Below are positions 45,708 to 54,450 of a stretch of 64,000 bases of DNA, piece by piece; within the stretch, counting starts at the first letter, position 1; each line of letters begins with the position of its first letter. The position numbers were made by a program, and so were the translations under genes. Source of the stretch: Janibacter endophyticus (lineage in GTDB: Bacteria > Actinomycetota > Actinomycetes > Actinomycetales > Dermatophilaceae); assembly GCF_016888335.1 (NCBI RefSeq), contig NZ_JAFEJG010000004.1, positions 2,838,930 through 2,902,929 on the forward strand. The letters run 5' to 3'. The notes beneath the pieces were generated by a model. It saw only the letters and a program-made list of their open reading frames with translations. It was not told where the DNA came from and searched no databases.

Positions 45708-46553
45708 TCAGACGAAGCGACCCGCCCGCACCGAGTCCGCGACCCGCTGCCCCTCCTCGGCCGCCGCGACGACCGCGTCCCCGCAGTGCCGCAGCCAGAG
45801 GCGCACGCCGTCGGTACCGCCCTGCGTGTACCCCGTCAGCGACCCGAGGTAGGCCGGGCCACCCTCGGCCCCGTGCCCGACCTCCGGCACGGCCACGCCC
45901 GTCGGGTCGAGGCCGGTCGACTGGACGAGGAGCCGCTCGACGGCACGGGCGACGAGCCCGTTGCCCACGGTGAAGGGGCGCACCGCGGCGATCTCGGCGT
46001 GGACGACCGCCGCGACGACGAGCGCCGGCGCCTGGTCGGCGGCGGCGATGATCTCGATGATCCCGGCGAGCCGCTGCTGGAGCTCGGCGCCCTCCGGGGC
46101 GGGGCCGAGATCGCTCAGCTCGCGACAGGTCTCCCCGTCGCGGCGCGGCCGTCCCAGCTCGTCACGATCGGTGACCAGCTCGGCCGCGGCGACGGTGTGG
46201 AGCCGGGCGAGCACCTGACCGGGGGCCGAGCCGATCATCGAGCGCAGGTGCTCCGTCTCGGCGGTGGCCGCCATCGCACCGTGGATGATGCGCTCGGTCG
46301 GGTCGGGCTCTGTCGCGCGCTCGCGGGCACCCCGCATGAGGTCCCGGACGATCGTGGCCGTCGAGCGGGCGCCGTCGAGCTCCGCGCTCGCCCAGGCACC
46401 GCGCACCCGCGACTCGGCGGCCGCCTCGGGGGTCCGGCGCCGCAGGCCCTCGTGCCAGCGCAGTGCCGTGCACGCCTCGCGTGCCCGCTCGCTCGCGGCG
46501 GCGACGTCGTCGAGGACGGCCAGCTGGTGCAGGGAGGTGACGATCGCGGACAC
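45708..46553 (-). CDS. Fic-like protein with degenerate catalytic motif
   Basis: 281 residues. The C-terminal half aligns with the Fic core, but the usual HPFxxGNGRxxR reads VRPFTVGNGLVARAVE: the catalytic His is Arg and the first loop Arg is Leu. An N-terminal SAELDG resembles the S/TxxxEG inhibitory or SSxIEG segment of Fic proteins. It is unlikely to AMPylate; it may bind nucleotide or act as a scaffold. GTG 46553 lies seven bases after TAGGGT; the GTG at 46562 overlaps that box. Beside the tad operon. Confidence 0.7.
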   Translation of the reverse strand: MSAIVTSLHQLAVLDDVAAASERAREACTALRWHEGLRRRTPEAAAESRVRGAWASAELDGARSTATIVRDLMRGARERATEPDPTERIIHGAMAATAETEHLRSMIGSAPGQVLARLHTVAAAELVTDRDELGRPRRDGETCRELSDLGPAPEGAELQQRLAGIIEIIAAADQAPALVVAAVVHAEIAAVRPFTVGNGLVARAVERLLVQSTGLDPTGVAVPEVGHGAEGGPAYLGSLTGYTQGGTDGVRLWLRHCGDAVVAAAEEGQRVADSVRAGRFV

Positions 46554-46560
46554 GACGCTC

Positions 46561-46566
46561 ACCCTA
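46561..46566 (-). promoter_or_regulatory. -10 box, leaderless promoter of the Fic-like gene
   Basis: TAGGGT on the minus strand, seven bases before the GTG at 46553; 15 bases from the opposing kinase promoter. Confidence 0.55.
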
Positions 46567-46581
46567 CGGCCCGTCCCGGCC

Positions 46582-46587
46582 TAGGCT
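46582..46587 (+). promoter_or_regulatory. -10 box, leaderless promoter of the histidine kinase
   Basis: TAGGCT followed by seven bases and ATG at 46595. Confidence 0.6.
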
Positions 46588-46594
46588 GCGGGCC

Positions 46595-47791
46595 ATGACC
46601 GCGCCGCATCTGCCCACCGCGCTCGCGGTGCTCGCCGTCGTCGCGGTCGTCGCCCTCCTTGTCCTCCTGTACCGGTGGCGCAGCCGCCCGCAGGGATTCA
46701 TCTCGGTCGGCGACCAGGCGACCTACGAGACGCTGCACACCGCCGCGCTCGCCGCCCGTCATCTCGCCGACGGCCTGACCGACGACGGCTGCGCGAGGGC
46801 GGCCCCGTACCTCCGGGCGCTCGTCGCGACGCCGGCCCTGGCGATCTGCGACCACGGGTCGGTCATCACCTGGGAGGGCGAAGGGGGGCACCACCTCCCG
46901 TCGGTCGTCGACCAGGCCGGCCCGGCGCTGGCCTCGGGACGGACCGTCGTGCTCGGCCCGGAGGAGGTGACCTGCACGTCCACGGAGTGCCCGATCCGGG
47001 CGGCCGTCATCGCCCCGATCCAGCTCGAGAGCGGCGTGGTCGGCGCGCTGGCCGCCTACGGCCCCGGGACCTCGGCCGGCATGACCCGGGCCGTCGAGGA
47101 GCTCGCCGGGTGGGTCGGGACCCAGGTCGAGCTGGCCGAGCTCTCCTTCGAGCGGACGCGGGCGATGGAGGCGGAGCTGCGTGCCCTGCGCGCCCAGATC
47201 AGCCCCCACTTCATCTACAACTCGCTCGCGGCGATCGCCTCCTTCGTCCGGACCGACCCCGCGCGCGCCCGCGAGCTGCTGCTCGAGTTCGCCGACTTCA
47301 CCCGCTACGCCCTGCGGCGAGGCGGTGCCTTCACGACCCTGCGCGAGGAGCTGCGCAACGTCGAGCGCTACCTCGTGCTCGAGCAGGCCCGTTTCGGCGA
47401 GCGGCTGAGCATCACCCTCAAGATCGCGCCCGAGGTGCTCGTCGTGCAGCTCCCCTACCTCGCGATCCAGCCTCTCGTGGAGAACGCCGTCCGCCACGGC
47501 CTCGCCCCCAAGGACGGACCGGGCCGGGTCACCCTCACGGTGGCAGACGTGGGCACCGAGGCGGAGGTGAGCGTCGAGGACGACGGGGTCGGGGCGGACC
47601 CCGCCACCATCCGCAAGATCCTCGACGGGCAGAGCCGTGCGGACTCTGTCGGGCTGGGCAACGTCGATGCCCGGCTCCGCCAGGTGTACGGGGAGGAGTA
47701 CGGCCTCGTCGTCGAGACGGCACCCGGCGCGGGCATGCGTGCATCCTTCCGTGTCCCGAAGTACTCGCCCGCCGTCCACGCGGCCCCCTAG
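46595..47791 (+). CDS. LytS/YpdA-type sensor histidine kinase
   Basis: 398 residues. One N-terminal membrane helix (about 8-27), a GAF-like sensory domain (about 40-180) with a Cys pair (VTCTSTECPI), a His_kinase domain with the phospho-His in RAQISPHFIYNSLAAI, and an HATPase with QPLVENAVRHGL and VEDDGVGAD. It pairs with the LytTR regulator just downstream. Relatives BtsS and YpdA of E. coli respond to pyruvate; the symporters downstream make a carboxylate signal likely here. The octamer at 46879 forces GAA GGG GGG. Confidence 0.92.
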   Translation: MTAPHLPTALAVLAVVAVVALLVLLYRWRSRPQGFISVGDQATYETLHTAALAARHLADGLTDDGCARAAPYLRALVATPALAICDHGSVITWEGEGGHHLPSVVDQAGPALASGRTVVLGPEEVTCTSTECPIRAAVIAPIQLESGVVGALAAYGPGTSAGMTRAVEELAGWVGTQVELAELSFERTRAMEAELRALRAQISPHFIYNSLAAIASFVRTDPARARELLLEFADFTRYALRRGGAFTTLREELRNVERYLVLEQARFGERLSITLKIAPEVLVVQLPYLAIQPLVENAVRHGLAPKDGPGRVTLTVADVGTEAEVSVEDDGVGADPATIRKILDGQSRADSVGLGNVDARLRQVYGEEYGLVVETAPGAGMRASFRVPKYSPAVHAAP

Positions 47792-47794
47792 GGT
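47789..47794 (+). promoter_or_regulatory. -10 box overlapping the kinase stop codon, leaderless promoter of the response regulator
   Basis: TAGGGT followed by seven bases and ATG at 47802. Its first three bases are the TAG stop of the kinase, so the regulator can be made without the kinase. Confidence 0.6.
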
Positions 47795-47801
47795 GGACCC
47801 C

Positions 47802-48560
47802 ATGGTCGAAGGCAGCGACGCACCGACGGACGGCCTCGTCGTCCTGGTCGTCGACGACGAGGCGCCGGCGCGCAACGAGCTCGCCTGGGTCCTGGACCAG
47901 GACCCGCGGGTGTCGCGAGTGCTCGCTGCTCCGAGCGGCACGGCCGCGCTGGCCGCGCTGGAGCACGAGCGGATCGACGTCGTCTTCTCCGACATCTCCA
48001 TGCCCGGCCTCGACGGCATGCAGCTCGCCCGGGTCATCAAGCGCTTCAGCGAGCCGCCCGCCGTCGTCTTCGTCACGGCCCATGACAACCACGCCGTCGA
48101 CGCCTTTGACCTCGACGCCGTGGACTACGTCATGAAGCCGGTACGCCAGGAGCGCATCGGCGAGGCGGTGCGGCGCTGCCTCGTCGACCTCGAGCGGGGT
48201 GAGCGGGCCACGCCCGAGGAGGACGAGACCATCCCGGTCGAGCTCGGCGGCGTGACCCGTTTCGTCTCCCGCCACGACATCCGCTACGTCCAGGCGCACG
48301 GCGACTACGCGCGACTGCACACGGCGCGCGGCTCCCACCTCGTCCGCATCCCGCTCGCGACGCTCGAGGAGCGCTGGCAGGAGGCGGGCTTCGTGCGGAT
48401 CCACCGCAGCACGATCGTCTCGACGCGGCACATCACCGAGGTCCGGATGGACCAGGGCCGCTGCACCGTGGTCGTCGACGGCGACGTCATGCTCCAGGTC
48501 TCCCGCCGGCACACCCGCGCCCTGCGCTCGACCCTGCTGCGCCTCGGCGACAAGACGTGA
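47802..48560 (+). CDS. LytTR-family response regulator
   Basis: 252 residues. Receiver domain (VLVVDDEAPARNELAW, phospho-Asp in VVFSDISMPGLDG, Lys in YVMKPVR) followed by a LytTR DNA-binding domain (IRYVQAHGDYARLHTARGSH, FVRIHRSTIVSTRHI). LytTR proteins bind pairs of short direct repeats and usually control a few nearby genes; the SSS symporter units just downstream are the obvious targets. Stop overlaps the next start (TGATG). Confidence 0.94.
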   Translation: MVEGSDAPTDGLVVLVVDDEAPARNELAWVLDQDPRVSRVLAAPSGTAALAALEHERIDVVFSDISMPGLDGMQLARVIKRFSEPPAVVFVTAHDNHAVDAFDLDAVDYVMKPVRQERIGEAVRRCLVDLERGERATPEEDETIPVELGGVTRFVSRHDIRYVQAHGDYARLHTARGSHLVRIPLATLEERWQEAGFVRIHRSTIVSTRHITEVRMDQGRCTVVVDGDVMLQVSRRHTRALRSTLLRLGDKT

Positions 48561-48928
48561 TGCAGACGCCGCCCCGGGTCAGGGTCACCCGGACGCGGAC
48601 GACGACCAGCCGCACACGCCGCCCTTCGCTCCGCACCGAGATCGACTCGCAGAGCCCCCTCGGCGCCGCCTACCTCGGCTCCCTGATGCGCGCCCAGCTG
48701 CGGCTCTCGCTCACCGTCGTCGCGACGCTCGGGATCGTCCTCGGGGCGCTGCCGCTCGTCTTCGCGCTCGTCCCGGCGACCCGTCGGGTGGACGTCCTCG
48801 GGCTGCCCCTGCCCTGGGTCGTCCTCGGGCTGCTCGTGTACCCGGCGGCCGTCCTCTCCGCCCGGCAGTACACCCGCGCCGCGGAGCGGATCGAGGCACA
48901 GTTCGCGGCCGTCGTCGGTGATCGATGA
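48560..48928 (+). CDS. small DUF485-like membrane protein
   Basis: 122 residues: a basic Thr/Arg-rich N-terminus, two membrane helices (about 50-72 and 83-103) and a short polar tail. It occupies the position of the DUF485 partner in front of the SSS symporter and overlaps it by ATGA, so it is probably a diverged DUF485 subunit. ATG 48560 overlaps the regulator stop; GTG 48557 is the alternative. Confidence 0.72.
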   Translation: MQTPPRVRVTRTRTTTSRTRRPSLRTEIDSQSPLGAAYLGSLMRAQLRLSLTVVATLGIVLGALPLVFALVPATRRVDVLGLPLPWVVLGLLVYPAAVLSARQYTRAAERIEAQFAAVVGDR

Positions 48929-50451
48929 CCAGCAGTCCCGACGTCAGCCTCGCGAGCATCGCGGCCATCACCGTCGTCTGCCTGGCCACCCTCGTCCTCG
49001 GGGCCTGGGGCATGCGGCTGGCCCGCGGGACGAGCGACTTCTACGTCGCCGGGCGGACGGTCAGCCCGTGGCGCAACGCGAGCGCGATCGGCGGCGAGTA
49101 CCTCTCGGCGGCCAGCTTCCTCGGCGTCGCCGGGCTGGTGTACACGCAGGGCGCCGACATGCTCTGGCTGCCGGTCGGGTACACGATCGGCTACCTCGTC
49201 CTCCTCGTGCTCGTCGCGGCTCCCCTGCGCCGGTCCGGCGCCTACACGCTTCCCGACTTCGCCGAGATCCGGCTGCGCTCCCAGCCCGTGCGGCTGCTCT
49301 GCGCCGCACTCGTCGTCGGGATCGGGTGGCTCTACCTGCTCCCCCAGATGCAGGGCGCGGGCCTGGCCCTCCGGCACGTGAGCGGCCTGCCGACCTGGGT
49401 CGGCAGCGTCGTCGTCGCGGTCGTCATCGCGGCCGGCGTCGTCGGTGGCGGCATGCGCTCGATCACCCTCGTCCAGGCGGTCCAGTACTGGATCAAGCTG
49501 GCCTGCATCGCGGTCCCCGCCTTCGTCCTGCTCACCGCGTGGCTGCGCGACGGGTCGCCCTCCCCCGTCGCCGACGAGCAGTGGTGGGAGCCCCTCACCT
49601 CCGCCCGCGAGGACCACCAGCTCTACACGACGTACAGCACCCTGCTCGCGCTCTGCCTCGGCACGATGGGCCTGCCGCACATCGTGGTCCGCTTCTACAC
49701 CAACCCCGACGGCCGCGCCGCCCGCCGCACCACCGTGGCCGTCCTGGCCCTCCTCGGGCTCTTCTACGTCTTCCCGCCCGTCTACGGGCTGCTCGGCCGG
49801 ACCTACCTGCCCTTCGGCGAAGGGGTGCGCAGCGACGAGGTCGTCCTCGGCCTGCCGCACGCGGTGCTGCCCGAGGTCAGCGGCGAGATCCTCACCGCGA
49901 TGCTCGCGGGCGGGGCCTTCGCCGCCTTCCTCTCGACGGCCTCCGGGCTGGCCCTGTCCGTGGCCGGTGCGATCGACCAGGACGTCCTGCGGCGCATCGC
50001 CAACCGGCGCACGGGGGGCGACTCACAACCGGTCCAGACCTTCCGGATCGCCGCGCTCGCGGGCGTCGCCGTCCCGCTCGTCGTGAGCCAGCTCGTCGAC
50101 CCGGTCGGCCTGTCACAGGCCGTCGGGCACGCCTTCGCCATCGCCGCGTCGACCTTCGCACCGCTCGTCATCCTCGGCGTCTGGTGGCGCCGGCTCACAC
50201 CCGTCGGCGCCGCGGCGGGCATCCTCGCCGGTGGCGTCGGCGCCATCGGGGCGGCGACCCTCAACATCCTCACCGACGTCGGGGACGGCTGGCTGGCCAC
50301 GCTCCTCGGCTCCCCGGCCGCCTGGTCAGCACCGATCTCGGTCGTCGTCATGGTGACGGTCTCGCTGCTGACGCACCGCCGCATCCCGACGGGGACCGCC
50401 TCCGTGATGGCCCGCCTGCACACGCCCGAGGCGGCCCTGCCCGACCGCTGA
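48925..50451 (+). CDS. sodium/solute symporter (SSS family), monocarboxylate or acetate type
   Basis: 508 residues with about 13 membrane helices. SSS signature segments: DFYVAGRTVSPWRNASAIGG, YLSAASFLGVAG, LCLGTMGLPHIVVRFYTNPD and GAFAAFLSTASGLAL. Best fit is ActP/MctC-like uptake of acetate, pyruvate or propionate. It belongs to an operon with the kinase, regulator and small membrane protein, each overlapping its neighbour by a few bases. The octamer at 49818 forces GAA GGG. Confidence 0.88.
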   Translation: MTSSPDVSLASIAAITVVCLATLVLGAWGMRLARGTSDFYVAGRTVSPWRNASAIGGEYLSAASFLGVAGLVYTQGADMLWLPVGYTIGYLVLLVLVAAPLRRSGAYTLPDFAEIRLRSQPVRLLCAALVVGIGWLYLLPQMQGAGLALRHVSGLPTWVGSVVVAVVIAAGVVGGGMRSITLVQAVQYWIKLACIAVPAFVLLTAWLRDGSPSPVADEQWWEPLTSAREDHQLYTTYSTLLALCLGTMGLPHIVVRFYTNPDGRAARRTTVAVLALLGLFYVFPPVYGLLGRTYLPFGEGVRSDEVVLGLPHAVLPEVSGEILTAMLAGGAFAAFLSTASGLALSVAGAIDQDVLRRIANRRTGGDSQPVQTFRIAALAGVAVPLVVSQLVDPVGLSQAVGHAFAIAASTFAPLVILGVWWRRLTPVGAAAGILAGGVGAIGAATLNILTDVGDGWLATLLGSPAAWSAPISVVVMVTVSLLTHRRIPTGTASVMARLHTPEAALPDR

Positions 50452-50624
50452 GCCGGGCAGACCGACCGTTCGTCGCACCCCTTCGTGCCGTACGGCAGCC
50501 CGAGGGCGCCACCGGACGCGCCACGCCCCCGACCGCGAGACACACCCTGCCCACGCGCAGCAAGGTGACCACTGCCGCTCACAACGAGGTGGGCGGCATC
50601 ACCATCACCTGGAGGTGAGACCCA

Positions 50625-51041
50625 GTGAGCAACGACGCTCAGCTCGGCGAGCGATACATCGCCGTACAGGAGTCTGCGGAGTTCGCCGATCTACGGCGCA
50701 GCTTCCGCCGCTTCGTCTTCCCAGTGACCGCGTTCTTCCTCGCGTGGTACTTCGCCTACGTCTTGCTCTCGATCTTCGCCTCGGAGTTCATGGGCACGAA
50801 GATCGCCGGCAACATCACGATCGGCCTGCTCTTCGGCCTCCTGCAGTTCGTCACGACCTTTGCGATCACGTTCGTCTACGCGCGGTGGGCCAACAAGACC
50901 TTCGACCCGAAGGCCGACGCCGTCGGCGCCATGATGGACAGCCGCTCCGACCACGACTTCAGCGACTCCGGCGACTGGGCCCCCGGCGACATCGACCGTG
51001 CCCTCGAGGCCGAGCGCCTCGACGACCAGGACCGGAAGTGA
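50625..51041 (+). CDS. DUF485 membrane protein (partner of SSS symporter)
   Basis: 138 residues with two membrane helices in the conserved DUF485 form: EFADLRRSFRRFVFPVTAFF, WYFAYVLLSIFASEFMG, GLLFGLLQFVTTFAITFVY. The E. coli relative YjcH precedes actP in the acs operon. GTG start with GGAGGTGAG upstream. Its stop overlaps the next GTG by four bases. The C-terminal tail is acidic. Confidence 0.9.
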   Translation: MSNDAQLGERYIAVQESAEFADLRRSFRRFVFPVTAFFLAWYFAYVLLSIFASEFMGTKIAGNITIGLLFGLLQFVTTFAITFVYARWANKTFDPKADAVGAMMDSRSDHDFSDSGDWAPGDIDRALEAERLDDQDRK

Positions 51042-51046
51042 CTGCC

Positions 51047-52693
51047 ATGAGCCTGCTCCCCGCCCTCACCCCTGTCGCCGCCGACCAGGTCGGCAGCCCC
51101 GTGCTGAACATCGGCATCTTCGCCGTCTTCGTCCTCGTCACCCTCGGCATCGTCATCAAGGTCGCCGGCGGCAAGAAGACCGCCGGCCAGATGTACACCG
51201 GTGGGTCCTCCTTCTCCGGCCGTCAGAACGGCATCGCCATCGCCGGCGACTACCTCTCGGCCGCGTCCTTCCTCGGTATCGCCGGTGCCATCGCGCTCCA
51301 GGGCTACGACGGCTTCCTCTACTCCATCGGCTTCCTCGTGGCGTGGCTCGTCGCGCTCCTGCTCGTCGCCGAGCTCATGCGCAACACCGGCCGCTTCACG
51401 ATGGCCGACGTCCTGTCCTACCGGCTGCGGCAGCGCCCGGTCCGGATGGCGGCGGCGACCTCGGTCCTCGCGGTCTCGTTCTTCTACCTGCTCGCGCAGA
51501 TGGCCGGCGCCGGCGGTCTCGTCTCGCTGCTCCTCGGCGTCGACGGCGCCATGGCGCAGAACATCGTCATCGCCATCGTCGGCGTCGTGATGATCGCCTA
51601 CGTCATGATCGGCGGGATGAAGGGCACCACCTGGGTGCAGATCATCAAGGCGATCCTGCTCATCGCGGCCACCGCGGTCATGACCTTCTGGGTCCTCGGC
51701 AAGTACGGCCTCAATCTCTCCTCGCTCATGCAGGCCGCGATCGACAACAACCCCAAGGCCGGCGAGAAGCTGCTCGAGCCGGGCCTGAAGTACGGCGTCA
51801 ACATGACGACGAAGATCGACTTCATCTCGCTCTCGCTCGCCCTCGTCCTCGGTACCGCGGGTCTGCCGCACGTGCTCCAGCGCTTCTATACCGTCCCGAC
51901 GAGCCGTCAGGCCCGCAAGTCGGTGGAGTGGGCGATCTGGCTCATCGGTGGCTTCTACCTGCTGACGCTCGTCATCGGCTACGGCGCCGGCGCCCTCGTC
52001 GGCCCGGAGCGGATCGCGGCGGCACCGGGCAAGGCCAACGCCGCGGCACCGCTGCTCGCCTACGAGCTCGGTGGCTCGCCACTGCTCGGCATCGTCTCCG
52101 GCATCGCCTTCGCGACGATCCTCGCGGTGGTCGCCGGCCTGACGATCACGACGAGCGCGACCTTCGCCCACGACCTTTACAACCAGGTCTTCAAGCGAGG
52201 TCAGGCCACGCCGGAGCAGGAGGTCAAGGTTGCCAAGTACGCCGCGCTCGGCGGTGGTGTCATCGCGATCTTCGGCGGCATGCTCGCCAAGGACCAGAAC
52301 ATCGCCTTCCTCGTGGCGCTGGCCTTCGCGGTCGCTGCCTCGGCGAACCTCCCGACGATCCTCTACAGCCTCTTCTGGAAGCGCTTCAACACCCGGGGTG
52401 CGCTGTGGTCGATCTACGGCGGTCTCATCTCCGCGATCGGTCTGATCTTCTTCAGCCCGGTGGTCTCCGGCAAGCCCGTGGACCCGCTGACCGGCAAGAG
52501 CCCGTCGATGCTGCAGAACGTCGACTTCCACTGGTTCCCGCTCGACAACCCGGGCCTCGTCTCGATCCCGCTGGGCTTCCTGCTCGGCTTCATCGGCACG
52601 GTGACGAGCAAGGAGTTCAACCGCGCGAAGTACGCCGAGATGGAGGTCCGCAGCCTCACCGGTCACGGTGTGGCCGAGGCCCTCGAGCACTGA
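51047..52693 (+). CDS. actP: cation/acetate symporter (ActP-like, SSS family)
   Basis: 548 residues, about 13-14 membrane helices, the same length as E. coli ActP. Segments: GGSSFSGRQNGIAIAGDYLS, ASFLGIAGAIALQGYDGF, LVLGTAGLPHVLQRFYTVP, VVAGLTITTSATFAHDLY. A second symporter unit after 48925-50451, but distinct in sequence, so not a recent duplicate. I preferred ATG 51047; GTG 51038 would overlap the DUF485 stop by GTGA. Ends in a bidirectional terminator. Confidence 0.9.
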   Translation: MSLLPALTPVAADQVGSPVLNIGIFAVFVLVTLGIVIKVAGGKKTAGQMYTGGSSFSGRQNGIAIAGDYLSAASFLGIAGAIALQGYDGFLYSIGFLVAWLVALLLVAELMRNTGRFTMADVLSYRLRQRPVRMAAATSVLAVSFFYLLAQMAGAGGLVSLLLGVDGAMAQNIVIAIVGVVMIAYVMIGGMKGTTWVQIIKAILLIAATAVMTFWVLGKYGLNLSSLMQAAIDNNPKAGEKLLEPGLKYGVNMTTKIDFISLSLALVLGTAGLPHVLQRFYTVPTSRQARKSVEWAIWLIGGFYLLTLVIGYGAGALVGPERIAAAPGKANAAAPLLAYELGGSPLLGIVSGIAFATILAVVAGLTITTSATFAHDLYNQVFKRGQATPEQEVKVAKYAALGGGVIAIFGGMLAKDQNIAFLVALAFAVAASANLPTILYSLFWKRFNTRGALWSIYGGLISAIGLIFFSPVVSGKPVDPLTGKSPSMLQNVDFHWFPLDNPGLVSIPLGFLLGFIGTVTSKEFNRAKYAEMEVRSLTGHGVAEALEH

Positions 52694-52709
52694 TCACCTC
52701 GGGTACGGG

Positions 52710-52740
52710 CGAAGGGGGGAGAGCCGCCGGCTCTCCCCCC
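52710..52740. terminator. bidirectional terminator hairpin carrying an octamer
   Basis: Perfect 13-base arms (52714-52726 and 52728-52740) between the convergent actP and bioB genes; the left arm is the G run of a CGAAGGGG copy at 52710. Confidence 0.75.
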
Positions 52741-52749
52741 TCGTCGTGC

Positions 52750-53811
52750 TCAGGCGTTGGCCGGCTCTGCGGTGCCGGCTCCCCGCCGGCGGATGACCGG
52801 GTCGCCGGTGCGTTCCCCGGCGGGGAGCTCGTCGGCCCCGAGGATCGTGAAGCCGCTGTCGGCGAGGAGGTCGAGGTCGTCCTGCGCCGACTGCCCCTCC
52901 GAGGTGAGGTAGTCGCCGAGGAAGATCGAGCTCGCGAGGTGCAGCGCGACCGCCTGGAGGCTGCGCAGGTGCATCTCGCGCCCGGCGGCGATCCGCACCT
53001 CGGTGGCGGGCGCGACGACCCTGGCGGCGGCGAGGATCTTGAGGCAGCGCAGCGGGGTGAGTTCCCACGTCTGCTGCTTCGGGGTGCCGTCGAAGGGCAT
53101 GAGGAAGTTCACCGGGATCGAGTCGGACCCCATGTCCCGCAAGGCCGTCAACGCCTCGACCAGCTGCTCGTCGCTCTCGCCGAGCCCGGCGATGAGGCCG
53201 CTGCACGCCGACAGCCCGGCGCCCTGCGCCTTCGCGACCGTGCGCACGCGGTCCTCGTAGGTGTGCGTCGAGACGATCGTGTCGTGGTGCGACTCGGCGG
53301 TGTTGATGTTGTGGTTGTAGGCGTCGACACCCGCCGCGCGGAGCCGCTCGGCCTGCCCGTCCTTGAGCAGGCCGAGGCAGGCGCAGACCTCGACGTCGGG
53401 GTTCTCGTCCTTGATCGCCCCGACCATGTCGGCGACGCGGTCGATGTCGCGGTCGGTCGGGCCGCGGCCGCTGGCGACCATGCACACCCGGGTGGCGCCG
53501 CCGCGCAGCCCGGCCTCGGCCTGGGCCAGTGCCTCGTCCTTCCCGAGCCAGGTGTAGCGCAGGATCTCGCTCGTCGAGCCCAGGGCCTGCGAGCAGTAGC
53601 CGCAATCCTCGGGACACAGGCCGGACTTGAGGTTGACGAGGTAGTTGACCTTGACGGTCATGCCGAAGTGCGCCCGCCGCACCCGCGACACGGCGGCGAC
53701 GAGGTCCATCACCTCCTCGTCGGGGGTGCGCAGGACGGTGAGCACCTCGTCGGTGCTCGCCTGCCCGCCGGCGAGGATGCGCTCGACGATCTCGTCGTAG
53801 GTGGTGGTCAT
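52750..53811 (-). CDS. bioB: biotin synthase
   Basis: 353 residues; radical-SAM enzyme that inserts sulfur into dethiobiotin. The [4Fe-4S] Cys motif is [10 protein letters not shown] (about residues 67-76). The AAGREMHL and [13 protein letters not shown] segments near the C-terminus hold the second cluster's Arg and neighbours. ATG 53811 has AGGAGG four bases upstream. It follows bioN by 27 bases; no bioF, bioA or bioD is in the window. Confidence 0.97.
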   Translation of the reverse strand: MTTTYDEIVERILAGGQASTDEVLTVLRTPDEEVMDLVAAVSRVRRAHFGMTVKVNYLVNLKSGLCPEDCGYCSQALGSTSEILRYTWLGKDEALAQAEAGLRGGATRVCMVASGRGPTDRDIDRVADMVGAIKDENPDVEVCACLGLLKDGQAERLRAAGVDAYNHNINTAESHHDTIVSTHTYEDRVRTVAKAQGAGLSACSGLIAGLGESDEQLVEALTALRDMGSDSIPVNFLMPFDGTPKQQTWELTPLRCLKILAAARVVAPATEVRIAAGREMHLRSLQAVALHLASSIFLGDYLTSEGQSAQDDLDLLADSGFTILGADELPAGERTGDPVIRRRGAGTAEPANA

Positions 53812-53838
53812 GGTCCCTCCTGGGTGGTCGTGCGGTGG

Positions 53839-54450
53839 TCAGTCGTCGCCGATGCCTCGGGCGTGGAGCGCCTCCCCCGTCGCCTGGGCGTCGGCGACGA
53901 CGCGGATGGCGAAGGGGGTGAGCCGTGCCCTCGGGTCGCGCTCGAGCCCTCGGGCGCGGGCGGCGTCGCGGGTCTCTTCGGCGAGGCCGATCGTCGCCGG
54001 GATGGTCCGCAGGACGAGGGAGAAGGCGAGGGCCACCCGCTCCGGGCGCACCCCGAGCGGACGAAGGGGTGAGAGGACCCGAGTGATCGTGTCGAGCATC
54101 GAGTCGACGGGCGTCGTCGTCGTGACCACGGTCGCGAGGACGACGAGGGCCACGAGGTCGCCGACGGTCTCGACGGCCCGCTGCCAGCCGGTCTGCCAGG
54201 TCAGCCAGGCACCGAGGAGGACCGCGAGCACGACGAGGCCGCGCAGCGACCGGCCGACGACCCGCAACGGCATGCGCGAGAGCGCGGCGAGGCCGAGGGC
54301 CAGGAGGAGCGCCGCGACGGCGGAGCGCCACCCCCCGAGGAGCGTGACGACGAGGCTCGCGACGAGCAGCCCGGCGAGCTTGGCGCCCGCCGGCAGCCGG
54401 TGCAGCACCGTGCGGCCGGGCCGGTAGGCGCCGAGGATCGCGCTGCTCAC
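53839..54450 (-). CDS. bioN: biotin ECF transporter T component
   Basis: 203 residues with about five membrane helices. The two Ala-Arg-Gly coupling motifs that contact the ATPase are in AARARGLERDP and ALHARGIGDD, at the end of the protein. Couples BioM ATP hydrolysis to biotin uptake by BioY. ATG 54450 overlaps the bioM stop by four bases. Confidence 0.9.
   Translation of the reverse strand: MSSAILGAYRPGRTVLHRLPAGAKLAGLLVASLVVTLLGGWRSAVAALLLALGLAALSRMPLRVVGRSLRGLVVLAVLLGAWLTWQTGWQRAVETVGDLVALVVLATVVTTTTPVDSMLDTITRVLSPLRPLGVRPERVALAFSLVLRTIPATIGLAEETRDAARARGLERDPRARLTPFAIRVVADAQATGEALHARGIGDD

Noticed and set aside
48925-52693. The two SSS symporters as a recent tandem duplication
   Set aside because: They share only family motifs and differ in length and sequence throughout.
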